9,424 nucleotides of DNA from CAYYOS01 sp964473355 (GCA_964473355.1 CAYYOS010000098.1:1-9424); one strand, 5' to 3'. Counted from the stretch's first letter, positions 1-6,605 are shown. The notes: generated by a model from the sequence alone, not told the origin. Program-made: numbers and translations.

Positions 1-280
1 GCGTAAAACGTTCGGTTAGTGCGCCTATGGGTTCTCCGTTTTGCGCGGCCCGTTGGATAATCTTGTCGTCGATGTCGGTGACGTTACGCACGTAGTGAAC
101 TTGATAATCACGGCTTAGCCAGCGCCGTATCATATCAAACACTACCATGACCCGTGCGTGGCCTAAATGACAATAGTCATAGACCGTCATCCCGCATACG
201 TACATCGCGACTTTCCCAGGAATTATTGGAACAAATTCCTCCTTGCTTCGGCTTAGGGTGTTATAAATTTTAAGGCTCAT
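1..280 (-). CDS. cysS: Cysteinyl-tRNA synthetase, N-terminal part (runs off the left edge)
   Basis: Class I aminoacyl-tRNA synthetase that charges tRNA-Cys in the cytoplasm. Only the first 93 residues are present; the gene continues past base 1. I translated the complement of 280 to 2: it begins MSLKIYNTLS and contains the CGMTVYDYCHLGHAR segment at residues 29-43. In this family Cys29 is the first zinc ligand that selects cysteine, and HLGH (38-41) is the HIGH ATP-binding motif. The NVTDIDDKI block (66-74) is also characteristic. The ATG at 280-278 overlaps the gltX stop (279-277) as ATGA, so the two genes are probably translationally coupled. The only Shine-Dalgarno-like stretch, AAGG about 10 bases upstream, lies inside an inverted repeat that also holds the start codon. 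Identity is certain; the C-terminal domains cannot be judged. Confidence 0.96.
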   Translation of the reverse strand, partial: MSLKIYNTLSRSKEEFVPIIPGKVAMYVCGMTVYDYCHLGHARVMVVFDMIRRWLSRDYQVHYVRNVTDIDDKIIQRAAQNGEPIGALTERFT

Positions 281-297
281 GATAGATGAGCCTTAAA
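269..297. repeat. 12-bp inverted repeat over the gltX stop / cysS start
   Basis: Arms TTTAAGGCTCAT (269-280) and ATGAGCCTTAAA (286-297) pair perfectly around the 5-base loop GATAG. In the leftward mRNA the 5' arm holds the last gltX codons and the AAGG that is the only Shine-Dalgarno-like element for cysS. The 3' arm begins exactly at the cysS AUG. No U-tract follows on either strand, so it is not a typical terminator. The likely effect, by inference, is to hide the cysS start until ribosomes finishing gltX open the stem. Confidence 0.75.
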
Positions 298-1653
298 TCG
301 TTTACGAATGCGCGCGGGGCCAATTAAAGGAAAAATTCGCTGCATCTCCGGCCCATGCAACTGGCCCGTTAAGGCGGCGCGCAGCGGCTGAAAAAGACGC
401 TTACCATTAACGCCTAACGATTGTTTTAGGCTTGAAGCCAGCGTATTAAAGTCGACCTGCTCATCGAGCGTGCTTAAGGCAACAGAAAAAAACTCTGATG
501 GAACATTGGATAGTATGGATTGTGCATCCGCGGCGATGGTTAAGGTCTCGGCATAAATGGCCGCCGCCCATAGTCTGGCATCTTCAGGAAAAATGACATT
601 GTCGCGAATCGCCGCGACAAACTCATCCACCTCTCCATGCGGCACGAGATCCGTGACGTGCTTGCCTAACCATAGCTTCAGCCGGGCTGGATCCGCTTGC
701 TGTACCGCCAATGCCTGCCAGTGTAAAAGCTGGCGGGCATCATAGTGAGCCGGAGCCCGGCCTAAATGGCTTAATTCAAAAGCATCAGCGAGCTGCGATA
801 GAGTCATCAGATTATTGTCCGCATAGGTATGGCCAAGTCGTGCCAAATAATTATTGATTGCCTCCGGAAAATAACCTTGGTCGCGTAGCGTTTGTACGGG
901 GAGACTACCACTTCGTTTAGATAGCGGCGCGCCGTGCGCATCCACGATTAAGGTAATATGCCCATACTCCGGTACCGTCAAATTCAAAGCTTGAAGCATG
1001 GCTATCTGGCGCGGGGTGTTGGTAAGGTGATCTTCCCCTCGCAATACGTGGGTCACACCCATCAGCGCGTCGTCTATGGCGTTGACGAAAAAAAAAGCAT
1101 AACTGCCATCCGTTCGCCGAATAATAAAGTCGCCAATGTCCGCACACAAGAATTTCTGCGGTCCGCGGACGATGTCAATAAAGCTGATGTCTCCGCCAGC
1201 GGGCATGCGAAAACGCAACGTGTGCGGCACACCTTCAGCTAATTTCTGTGTCTGCTCCGTTTTCTCCAGATGCGCGCATTTACCGTCATAGCGCGGTGGC
1301 TTTCCCGATTGGGCCTGCACTTTACGTGACAATTCCAATTCTAAGGCGGTGCAAAAGCAGGGGTAAACACTGCCGGCCGCGTGCAGTCGCCGCTCATGGG
1401 CAGTATAGATTTCGCCGCGTTGCGATTGCGCGATAGGACCTTCCTGCCATTGCAAACCGAGCCATGTCAGATCGTCTTGCAGAGCAGCCACAAATTCCGG
1501 TTTACTGCGGCCCTGGTCGGTATCTTCAATGCGCAGCAAAAATGACCCCCCCATTTTCTGCGCATAAAGCGCATTAAAAAGTGCGGTACGCACGCTGCCA
1601 AAATGCAACAGCCCACTTGGACTGGGCGCGAAACGGGTCTTTAAAGCCGACAT
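277..1653 (-). CDS. gltX: Glutamyl-tRNA synthetase
   Basis: Charges tRNA-Glu (or, in non-discriminating forms, also tRNA-Gln) with glutamate; cytoplasmic, class Ib. The 458 residues are a normal length. Visible motifs: the N-terminal FAPSPSG with HFGS (17-20, HIGH-equivalent), LRIEDTD (40-46), and a four-ligand zinc site Cys99, Cys101, Cys126 and His128. VLRGEDHL lies at 203-210 and LSKRSGS (244-250, KMSKS-equivalent) follows. The C-terminal helical anticodon-binding region includes GKRLFQPLRAALTG (417-430). The FFFVNAIDDALMGVTHVLRG stretch and the LLHFGSVRTALFNAL opening resemble, from memory, the GltX variants of Coxiella, Legionella and Acidithiobacillus rather than E. coli GltX. A second GluRS elsewhere in the genome is therefore possible, and tRNA specificity cannot be settled here. 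The gene is divergent from the TPR gene (95 bases apart) and coupled to cysS. No convincing Shine-Dalgarno precedes the ATG. Confidence 0.96.
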   Translation of the reverse strand: MSALKTRFAPSPSGLLHFGSVRTALFNALYAQKMGGSFLLRIEDTDQGRSKPEFVAALQDDLTWLGLQWQEGPIAQSQRGEIYTAHERRLHAAGSVYPCFCTALELELSRKVQAQSGKPPRYDGKCAHLEKTEQTQKLAEGVPHTLRFRMPAGGDISFIDIVRGPQKFLCADIGDFIIRRTDGSYAFFFVNAIDDALMGVTHVLRGEDHLTNTPRQIAMLQALNLTVPEYGHITLIVDAHGAPLSKRSGSLPVQTLRDQGYFPEAINNYLARLGHTYADNNLMTLSQLADAFELSHLGRAPAHYDARQLLHWQALAVQQADPARLKLWLGKHVTDLVPHGEVDEFVAAIRDNVIFPEDARLWAAAIYAETLTIAADAQSILSNVPSEFFSVALSTLDEQVDFNTLASSLKQSLGVNGKRLFQPLRAALTGQLHGPEMQRIFPLIGPARIRKRFKAHLS

Positions 1654-1693
1654 ATATTTCTTTAAGGGAATGGAATGCGTTGTGATAAGTTGC

Positions 1694-1722
1694 TTGATTC
1701 CTTATTGCCGCTTACATAGAAT
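1694..1722 (+). promoter_or_regulatory. Sigma-70 promoter for the TPR-ppi-ppi-lpxH operon
   Basis: TTGATT (1694-1699) and TAGAAT (1717-1722) are separated by 17 bases and lie 26 bases upstream of the TPR start codon, between the divergent gltX and TPR genes. The -10 box matches consensus at 5 of 6 positions and the -35 at 4 of 6. Transcription would begin near 1729-1730, giving a leader of roughly 20 bases. I saw no equally good promoter facing gltX in the same 95-base gap. Confidence 0.55.
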
Positions 1723-1748
1723 CTTGTATTTGAGCGAGAAAGTATAAC

Positions 1749-2252
1749 ATGCTGCGCGTAATAATTTTTACCTTACTCCTGATTTGCGGGGGTCAGCTGC
1801 GCGCTGACGATTTGCAGGACGCCCGTCGTCTTTACAAAGCCGGCGAATTCACCCAGGCATTGCAGCGTGTTAATAATTTCTTATCGCAAAGCCCCAAAGA
1901 TGCGCAAGCAAGATTTCTTAAGGCAATGACACTAAGCGAATTAAAACAGAATGCGGAGGCAATTGCGGTTTATACTTCCATTACTAATGATTTCCCCGAA
2001 CTACCTGAGCCTTACAATAATTTAGCGGTGCTTTATGCGGCGCAATCTCAATACGAGAAAGCCAAGTCACTCTTGGAAACTGCCATTCACAATAATCCCG
2101 ATTATTTTACAGCGTACGATAACTTGGGCGATGTCTATGCAAAACTGGCGAGCCTGGCCTACGAAAAAGCTATTCAACTGGATAAAACCAATCCCGCGGT
2201 AGCCGCGAAAGCGGCAGCGCTTAAAAGATTATTATCAAGTAACCCACAATAG
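1749..2252 (+). CDS. Secreted tetratricopeptide-repeat protein
   Basis: A 167-residue protein made almost entirely of TPR helices, expected to work as a protein-binding scaffold in the periplasm. Residues 1-19 form a signal peptide (hydrophobic VIIFTLLLICGG, then a likely cut after QLRA). TPR-like units can be traced at about 20-49, 54-83, 87-116 (PEPYNNLAVLYAAQSQYEKA) and 121-149. The last unit is about 5 residues shorter than the standard 34, and a basic/Ala-rich helix ends the protein. It has no lipobox, so it is probably soluble. It is the first gene of an operon with two cyclophilins and lpxH; the next ATG is 13 bases after its stop. From memory, a small TPR gene in this position before ppi genes recurs in betaproteobacteria. 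The partner and exact role are unknown; assistance to envelope protein folding is a guess from context. The Shine-Dalgarno is weak (GAGAAAG). Confidence 0.88.
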   Translation: MLRVIIFTLLLICGGQLRADDLQDARRLYKAGEFTQALQRVNNFLSQSPKDAQARFLKAMTLSELKQNAEAIAVYTSITNDFPELPEPYNNLAVLYAAQSQYEKAKSLLETAIHNNPDYFTAYDNLGDVYAKLASLAYEKAIQLDKTNPAVAAKAAALKRLLSSNPQ

Positions 2253-2265
2253 GACGACGTCTCTT

Positions 2266-2931
2266 ATGCATAAAAAATTCGCGCTTGCAGCAAGTGCTTT
2301 GCTCGTTAGTATGCAAGCTTTTGCCGCACCCATGGTAGACATTAAAACCAATCACGGCGAATTCACCGTGGAGCTTTACCCGGATAAAGCGCCGTTAACG
2401 GTGGCTAATTTTTTGCGCTATGTTAACGACGGTTTTTACAATGGAACGATTTTTCATCGCGTGATCAACCGCTTTATGATTCAAGGCGGTGCGCTTACCC
2501 CGGATTTAATGCCCAAGCTCACGTATGAAGCGATTCCCAATGAAGCAACCAATGGCTTACTTAATAAGCCCGGTACGATAGCTATGGCCAGGGCATATAA
2601 TCCTGATTCGGCGACCTCGCAATTTTTTATAAACGTCGAGGACAACAAATTTCTTAACCACTATAAACCGGAGCCTGACTATTTTGGTTATGCGGTGTTC
2701 GGAAAAGTGGTGAAAGGCATGGATGTCGTCAAAAAAATTGCGGCGGTGCCCACCGGGCCAGCCGGTTCATTCGCTTCTGATGTACCCGTACAACCAGTTA
2801 TTATGGAGTCGGTCAGCCTTACGCCGGAACCACCCCCCGCCAAAGTAGAACCGCTTAAGCCAAAAGCTCCGGTCAAAAAGCCGCGCGCGGCCAAAAAGCC
2901 TACTCCAAAAAAACCTACCCCCCAACGATAA
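2266..2931 (+). CDS. ppiA: Periplasmic cyclophilin-type peptidyl-prolyl isomerase with Lys/Pro-rich tail
   Basis: Catalyses cis-trans isomerisation of Xaa-Pro bonds during folding of exported proteins. A Sec signal peptide occupies residues 1-20 (MHKKFALAAS through QAFA, cut before APMVDI), placing the enzyme in the periplasm. The cyclophilin domain spans about 22-185. Catalytic-type residues are visible: Arg65 in FHRVI, Phe70 and Gln73 in RFMIQGG, then TSQFFINVEDN (117-127) and the FGYAVFGKVVKGMDVV segment (140-155). After the domain comes a tail of about 36 residues (186-221), very rich in Lys, Pro and Ala and containing two KPTP units. This tail is not part of the fold and is longer than in ordinary bacterial cyclophilins such as E. 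coli PpiA. It is the second gene of the operon and ends 8 bases before the next start. The PpiA assignment rests on fold plus signal peptide. Confidence 0.93.
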   Translation: MHKKFALAASALLVSMQAFAAPMVDIKTNHGEFTVELYPDKAPLTVANFLRYVNDGFYNGTIFHRVINRFMIQGGALTPDLMPKLTYEAIPNEATNGLLNKPGTIAMARAYNPDSATSQFFINVEDNKFLNHYKPEPDYFGYAVFGKVVKGMDVVKKIAAVPTGPAGSFASDVPVQPVIMESVSLTPEPPPAKVEPLKPKAPVKKPRAAKKPTPKKPTPQR

Positions 2932-2939
2932 GGATTGAT

Positions 2940-3431
2940 ATGGTTAAATTGCAAACGAACTTCGGCCCCATCACCATCGAACTAAACCCAGAAAAAGCGC
3001 CGCTAACCACCGAAAACTTCCTTGAGTACGTCAAACAAGGGTTTTTTAACAATACTATTTTTCATCGAGTGATCGACGGCTTTATGATACAGGGCGGGGG
3101 GTTTGAGCCGGGAATGAAACAGAAGCCAACCCGCAGTCCTATCCAAAATGAGGCCGCAAATGGCTTAAAAAATGAGATGTATTCCGTAGCTATGGCACGA
3201 ACGTCTGACCCGCATTCTGCGACCGCACAGTTTTTTATTAACGTGGGTGACAATGGTTTTCTAAACTACAGCGCCGCTAACCAACAAGGGTTTGGTTATT
3301 GCGTGTTTGGAAAAGTTGTAGAGGGGCAGGATGTCGTCGATAAAATTAAAAAGGTTAAAACGGGCAACAAAATGGGGCATCAAGACGTTCCGGTAGAAGA
3401 TGTCGTTATCGAGAGCGCTGACGTTATTTAA
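2940..3431 (+). CDS. ppiB: Cytosolic cyclophilin-type peptidyl-prolyl isomerase
   Basis: Cytoplasmic cyclophilin that speeds prolyl isomerisation in newly made proteins. The 163 residues have no signal peptide, closely matching E. coli PpiB in length. The fold begins at once (MVKLQTNFGPITIELNPEKA). Active-site residues are visible: Arg43 in FHRVI, Phe48 and Gln51 in GFMIQGG, ATAQFFINVGDNGFLNY (94-110) and FGYCVFGKVVEGQDVV (118-133). It is a close paralogue of the preceding periplasmic enzyme and probably arose by tandem duplication, with later change of address. The Shine-Dalgarno AAGGA (2930-2934) overlaps the upstream stop codon and lies 5 bases before ATG. The stop TAA is 3 bases before the lpxH start. 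In E. coli ppiB also adjoins lpxH and cysS, which supports the assignment. Confidence 0.95.
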   Translation: MVKLQTNFGPITIELNPEKAPLTTENFLEYVKQGFFNNTIFHRVIDGFMIQGGGFEPGMKQKPTRSPIQNEAANGLKNEMYSVAMARTSDPHSATAQFFINVGDNGFLNYSAANQQGFGYCVFGKVVEGQDVVDKIKKVKTGNKMGHQDVPVEDVVIESADVI

Positions 3432-3434
3432 TGT

Positions 3435-4157
3435 ATGCCCCATGCACTCTTTATTGCCGACTTGCATTTGTGCGCCAGTCGGCCGGATGTTACCAAAATT
3501 TTCCTGCGCTTTATGGATACCGCGGCGACGCGCGCAGAATCGCTTTATATTCTGGGAGATTTGTTTGAATATTGGGCGGGAGATGACGACTTAGCGCAGC
3601 CACTGCACCAAGCGGTAGTAAAAAAACTTTTGGAAATAAGACAACGAGACGTAGACGTATATTTTATGCACGGCAATAGAGATTTCTTGATTGCCCAAAA
3701 ATTCGCAGATGCCGCCAACCTCACATTAATTCCTGACCCAACTCAAATACATTTATATGGAACAGATACTTTGCTCATGCATGGGGATACTTTGTGCACT
3801 GAAGATGTGGCGTACTTAAAATTTCGCGACATGGTGCGCGACGAAGCGTGGCAAGCTAATTTTTTGACGCAATCGCTGGATGTCCGCCTCAAACTTATAA
3901 AGGATGCGCGGGCCACCAGCGAGTTGGAGAAATCAAATAAAGCCGCGGAAATTATGGATGCCAGCGAAGCCGCCGTGCTCGAGACGTTTAAAAAGTATGC
4001 AGTACCACGCCTCATTCATGGGCATACCCACCGGCCATTGCGTCACGACTATGAATCAAACGGAAAGCGCTACCAGCGCTGGGTATTGCCGGCATGGTAC
4101 GAGAAAGGCGGCTATCTGCATTGCGACTCAGCGGGATGTCAGCTAGTAACCCTTTAG
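3435..4157 (+). CDS. lpxH: UDP-2,3-diacylglucosamine diphosphatase
   Basis: Peripheral membrane metallophosphoesterase of lipid A synthesis: it hydrolyses UDP-2,3-diacylglucosamine to lipid X and UMP. The 240 residues match the E. coli length. All metal-binding motifs of the calcineurin-like family are present: Asp9 and His11 (ADLHL), Asp42 (GDLFEYW), Asn81 (GNRDF), His116 (MHGD), and His195, His197 and His199 (HGHTHR). The cap region (about 120-165) and C-terminal WVLPAWYEKGGYL are also LpxH-like. The start follows the ppiB stop by 3 bases with no clear Shine-Dalgarno, so translational coupling is likely. An overlapping ATG at 3431 is in a frame that does not give LpxH. The gene ends 5 bases from the stop of the convergent chorismatase gene, leaving no room for a separate terminator. 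It implies an outer membrane with lipid A. Confidence 0.96.
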   Translation: MPHALFIADLHLCASRPDVTKIFLRFMDTAATRAESLYILGDLFEYWAGDDDLAQPLHQAVVKKLLEIRQRDVDVYFMHGNRDFLIAQKFADAANLTLIPDPTQIHLYGTDTLLMHGDTLCTEDVAYLKFRDMVRDEAWQANFLTQSLDVRLKLIKDARATSELEKSNKAAEIMDASEAAVLETFKKYAVPRLIHGHTHRPLRHDYESNGKRYQRWVLPAWYEKGGYLHCDSAGCQLVTL

Positions 4158-4167
4158 CACGGCTAAA
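4153..4167. repeat. Short inverted repeat holding both convergent stop codons
   Basis: TTTAGC (4153-4158), loop ACG, GCTAAA (4162-4167). The lpxH TAG lies in the left arm and the chorismatase TAG, on the other strand, lies symmetrically in the right arm. The 6-bp stem is half A/T and lacks a U-tract, so it is at best a weak bidirectional terminator and may simply reflect two facing TAG codons. Confidence 0.4.
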
Positions 4168-5215
4168 ATGCGCACGCGCAAATTACCTCGATTTCTAAAC
4201 TTAAATTTTCTCGACATATATCGGCTTGTAAATATAGTACTGCCAATGTTTTCGGTAGCGATTTTTCCAATAACTGCCGCACGGGTACGTAGTCTTCAGG
4301 ATGGCGGATGTAGACTTTGGCAAGCGTGATATCGTTGAGGCTCAAGTTTAATTTATGAGTTTTGGCGGTCTCGTCGATAAGCCTATTCATGTTAACCAAA
4401 ATGGTATCCAATTGCGCGGTGACATCATTGCTGTGCATCGATTCGTGACCGACGATGCTGGCGGTACCAGACACAAATAGTTGCGCGCCAGCCGGCCCGC
4501 TAATTAGGGTAGCGCGAGCAAAGGAGGGACTGGCCGGGCCATATTGGCGGGGATAGTGATAAGCGCTGATTTGCCGTGGATTTTCCCGGGCTATACCCGG
4601 CGTGATGGATGATAAAAATATGATTTTTAAGTGCTCATCGGTTGTTCCAACCGCGCTTGCGGCGGGAAGCTGAAAATCGGTCAGCGCGCCTTGGGCAAAG
4701 GCCCGCTGGCGTCCCACGCAAAAAGCCTGATAGCGCTCTAAGCCATGCTCTTGGCTATTGATTCTTGGAACGTAATGCCACATCCTTAATAAATGGTTAT
4801 ACCCGGTTTCTTCGAGCAAGTTAAGCACCTTGCAAATGCCCGAAAACGTGATCGCCTCTAGGGTTTTTTTCTCCTGGGGCAAAGTCATCCAACCCAGCAA
4901 TACGGTGCGATTTCGCGCGTAATGAATATTGTTTAGGATGCCTTTCTCGATCGCCTGTTTACTGCGCCAAACTTCAACCAGTGGTAGTTCGTTTAGCTGC
5001 GGTGCATCGATAGTTATATCGGATGGTGCGACAGGGCGTCCCCTTCCGTATGAAATTTGGGCTAAGACATCCGCACCGCGAGTGGCGTCAACGGAAATAA
5101 ACTCGGCGCGACAAGTTGGCGACGAGCTTATTATGGAGGACGTCTGGGGCGCCTCGACGGGCGCGCGCTCAAAGGCTACACTTAATTCTGGGACTAACAA
5201 GGCTTTATCCAGCAT
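4163..5215 (-). CDS. Chorismatase (FkbO/Hyg5/XanB2 family), likely hydroxybenzoate-forming
   Basis: Family members cleave chorismate and release pyruvate. FkbO types give a dihydroxycyclohexadiene carboxylate, Hyg5 types give 3-hydroxybenzoate, and XanB2 types give 3- and 4-hydroxybenzoate. Some databases label the family pteridine-dependent dioxygenase. The 350 residues are a normal length. Signature blocks: LVEVWRS (79-85), RMWHYVPRIN (144-153), SAYHYPRQYG (217-226), VSGTASIVGHESMHSNDV (248-265) and LQADICRENLSLEIE (329-343) near the C-terminus. Glu341 probably corresponds to the catalytic Glu. Cys334, seven residues before it, matches from memory the Cys that marks Hyg5-type rather than FkbO-type enzymes, so a hydroxybenzoate product is favoured; this needs an alignment. 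The ATG overlaps the end of the halogenase-like gene by 11 bases and lacks a Shine-Dalgarno, indicating coupled translation. The pairing suggests a starter unit for a xanthomonadin/aryl-polyene type pigment, or a ubiquinone precursor. Confidence 0.88.
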   Translation of the reverse strand: MLDKALLVPELSVAFERAPVEAPQTSSIISSSPTCRAEFISVDATRGADVLAQISYGRGRPVAPSDITIDAPQLNELPLVEVWRSKQAIEKGILNNIHYARNRTVLLGWMTLPQEKKTLEAITFSGICKVLNLLEETGYNHLLRMWHYVPRINSQEHGLERYQAFCVGRQRAFAQGALTDFQLPAASAVGTTDEHLKIIFLSSITPGIARENPRQISAYHYPRQYGPASPSFARATLISGPAGAQLFVSGTASIVGHESMHSNDVTAQLDTILVNMNRLIDETAKTHKLNLSLNDITLAKVYIRHPEDYVPVRQLLEKSLPKTLAVLYLQADICRENLSLEIEVICACAF

Positions 5216-6506
5216 GGACTGGTTTTAAGTTTTCACGCCGCTGCTTAAACGCCGCAAGGCTCTTTCTAGCCATGCCTAAACTGGTCATGTAATAAACAAA
5301 CTTAAAAAACAATAAACGCGAAGCCACGGGCGTGGCGCTAAAGATATCCCCAGCCAACAATGATGTGACTCCAGCTCGTACATTGAAGTATTCGCGTGGG
5401 TTCAATAATAAGTGCCGCATTGCCGGTGTCGTGACGCGGTAAATAAACCAGGAAAAAGTTTTAATGCCGTACCGGACGGTTTTGTCATAGTGCCGCAAAG
5501 ATTTGCTGGCGTTCGGGGATTTTTTTAACACATTGTCCACCACTTCGGCACCCAAAAAGGCGCTGTTCATGGCTAAATACACGCCCGAGGAAAATACCGG
5601 GTCGACAAACGCAAAGGCATCGCCCACCATGAGGTATCCCGGACCGGCCATATTTTTGGCCTCGTACGAATAGTTTCCAGTTGCGGTGACGTCTGAAACC
5701 AATTTCGCATCCTTTAAACGCTCGGAAACGCCCGGACTAAGGGCGATGGTGTCGTAGAAAAAACTTTGCAAGTCAGTCTTGCGGGACTTTAAGTAATAGG
5801 GCCAGCACACGGCCCCCACACTAGTGATGCCGTTTTGTAAGGGAATGATCCAGAACCAACCATGATCGAACCAGTAGAGGCTAATATTGCCTTCATCCTT
5901 TCCACAAAAGCGGGTTACCCCTTCAAAATGGCCAAATAGTGCCGCGCTATTGTGTTTAGGGTTACGTTTTTTTATACCGAAAAGGTTCGCGAGAAAAGTG
6001 TCGCGGCCGGATGCATCGACGACAAATTTGGTGTCCCATTGATGTTTGCTACCTTGCGCATCAATTGCTGTGACTAAGCTATTTTGCGCGGGCCGAAATG
6101 TGATCTCTGTTACTTTGGTCTGCTCTTTAAGCGTTACGCCACGGCGCACGCTGTTTTTGACCAGCACGTGGTCGAAGTCGGCGCGGCGCACTTGATAAGC
6201 GGTGGGGTGGGTGGCATCCATCGCGCCGGAAAAATAATAAGTAAGCGATTTGTTGTGGTAGACGGAATTAAATTCCGCGCCCGGTTTAGGCACACCAATC
6301 GCGGCAATTTCATCTTGGACACCCAGCTTTTCAAAGAGCGGCATGTTCATAGGAAGCAGGGATTCACCGATGTGAAAACGTGGATGCTGATCCTTCTCCA
6401 GCATGGTTACTTGCCAGCCTTTTTCAGCGAGCAGTGTCGAGATACTAGCGCCACCCGGGCCCGCGCCTATTACCAGCACATCACACGAGCTTATCGTTGT
6501 TTCCAT
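5205..6506 (-). CDS. Flavin-dependent halogenase-like FAD protein
   Basis: FAD-binding protein of the tryptophan/phenolic halogenase group (FADH2-dependent halogenases and related oxidoreductases), 433 residues, cytoplasmic. Motifs in order: FAD-binding GAGPGGA (14-20) with the acidic end of strand 2 at LLEKD-like MLEKDQ (35-40); RFHIGESLLP (43-52); Lys74 in GVPKPGAEF, aligned with the Lys that carries halogenating oxidant in active enzymes; VDASGRDT (163-170); GWFWIIP (216-222), which fits the WxWxIP halogenase signature; and GDAFAFVDPVFSSGVYLAM (295-313). Both halogenase hallmarks are thus kept, unlike plain monooxygenases or geranylgeranyl-reductase-like relatives. The gene has a good promoter and an AAGGA site 6 bases before ATG, and it overlaps the chorismatase gene downstream. 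Halogenase-like proteins accompany XanB2-type enzymes in xanthomonadin-type pigment clusters, so an aryl ring or aryl polyene is a plausible substrate. Actual halogenation and substrate are inference. Confidence 0.85.
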   Translation of the reverse strand: METTISSCDVLVIGAGPGGASISTLLAEKGWQVTMLEKDQHPRFHIGESLLPMNMPLFEKLGVQDEIAAIGVPKPGAEFNSVYHNKSLTYYFSGAMDATHPTAYQVRRADFDHVLVKNSVRRGVTLKEQTKVTEITFRPAQNSLVTAIDAQGSKHQWDTKFVVDASGRDTFLANLFGIKKRNPKHNSAALFGHFEGVTRFCGKDEGNISLYWFDHGWFWIIPLQNGITSVGAVCWPYYLKSRKTDLQSFFYDTIALSPGVSERLKDAKLVSDVTATGNYSYEAKNMAGPGYLMVGDAFAFVDPVFSSGVYLAMNSAFLGAEVVDNVLKKSPNASKSLRHYDKTVRYGIKTFSWFIYRVTTPAMRHLLLNPREYFNVRAGVTSLLAGDIFSATPVASRLLFFKFVYYMTSLGMARKSLAAFKQRRENLKPVHAG

Positions 6507-6575
6507 AACTGTCCTTCTATCTACTGCGGATTGCGCATCAAGGCTGGCTAAACTAGAAAGCCGGGGGGAGTTCGC

Positions 6576-6605
6576 ATTTTAATGAGGGTGTAAAGGTGTT
6601 GTCAA
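6576..6605 (-). promoter_or_regulatory. Strong sigma-70 promoter for the halogenase-like/chorismatase operon
   Basis: On the leftward strand TTGACA (complement of 6600-6605) is a perfect -35 and TAAAAT (complement of 6576-6581) matches 5 of 6 bases of the -10, with an 18-base spacer. Transcription should start near 6569, giving a leader of about 62 bases that ends in AGAAGGA (complement of 6512-6518) before the ATG at 6506. It is among the two best promoter matches in the window. I recognise no operator. Confidence 0.7.

Noticed and set aside
958..1242. Rightward frame of 94 codons inside gltX, with similar frames at 557 and 1248
   Set aside because: These are antisense shadows of the well-supported gltX gene, with no domain or ribosome binding site.
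1741..1748. TATAAC directly before the TPR start as a -10 box
   Set aside because: It would place transcription start inside the gene, downstream of the ATG; the TTGATT-17-TAGAAT pair is better placed.
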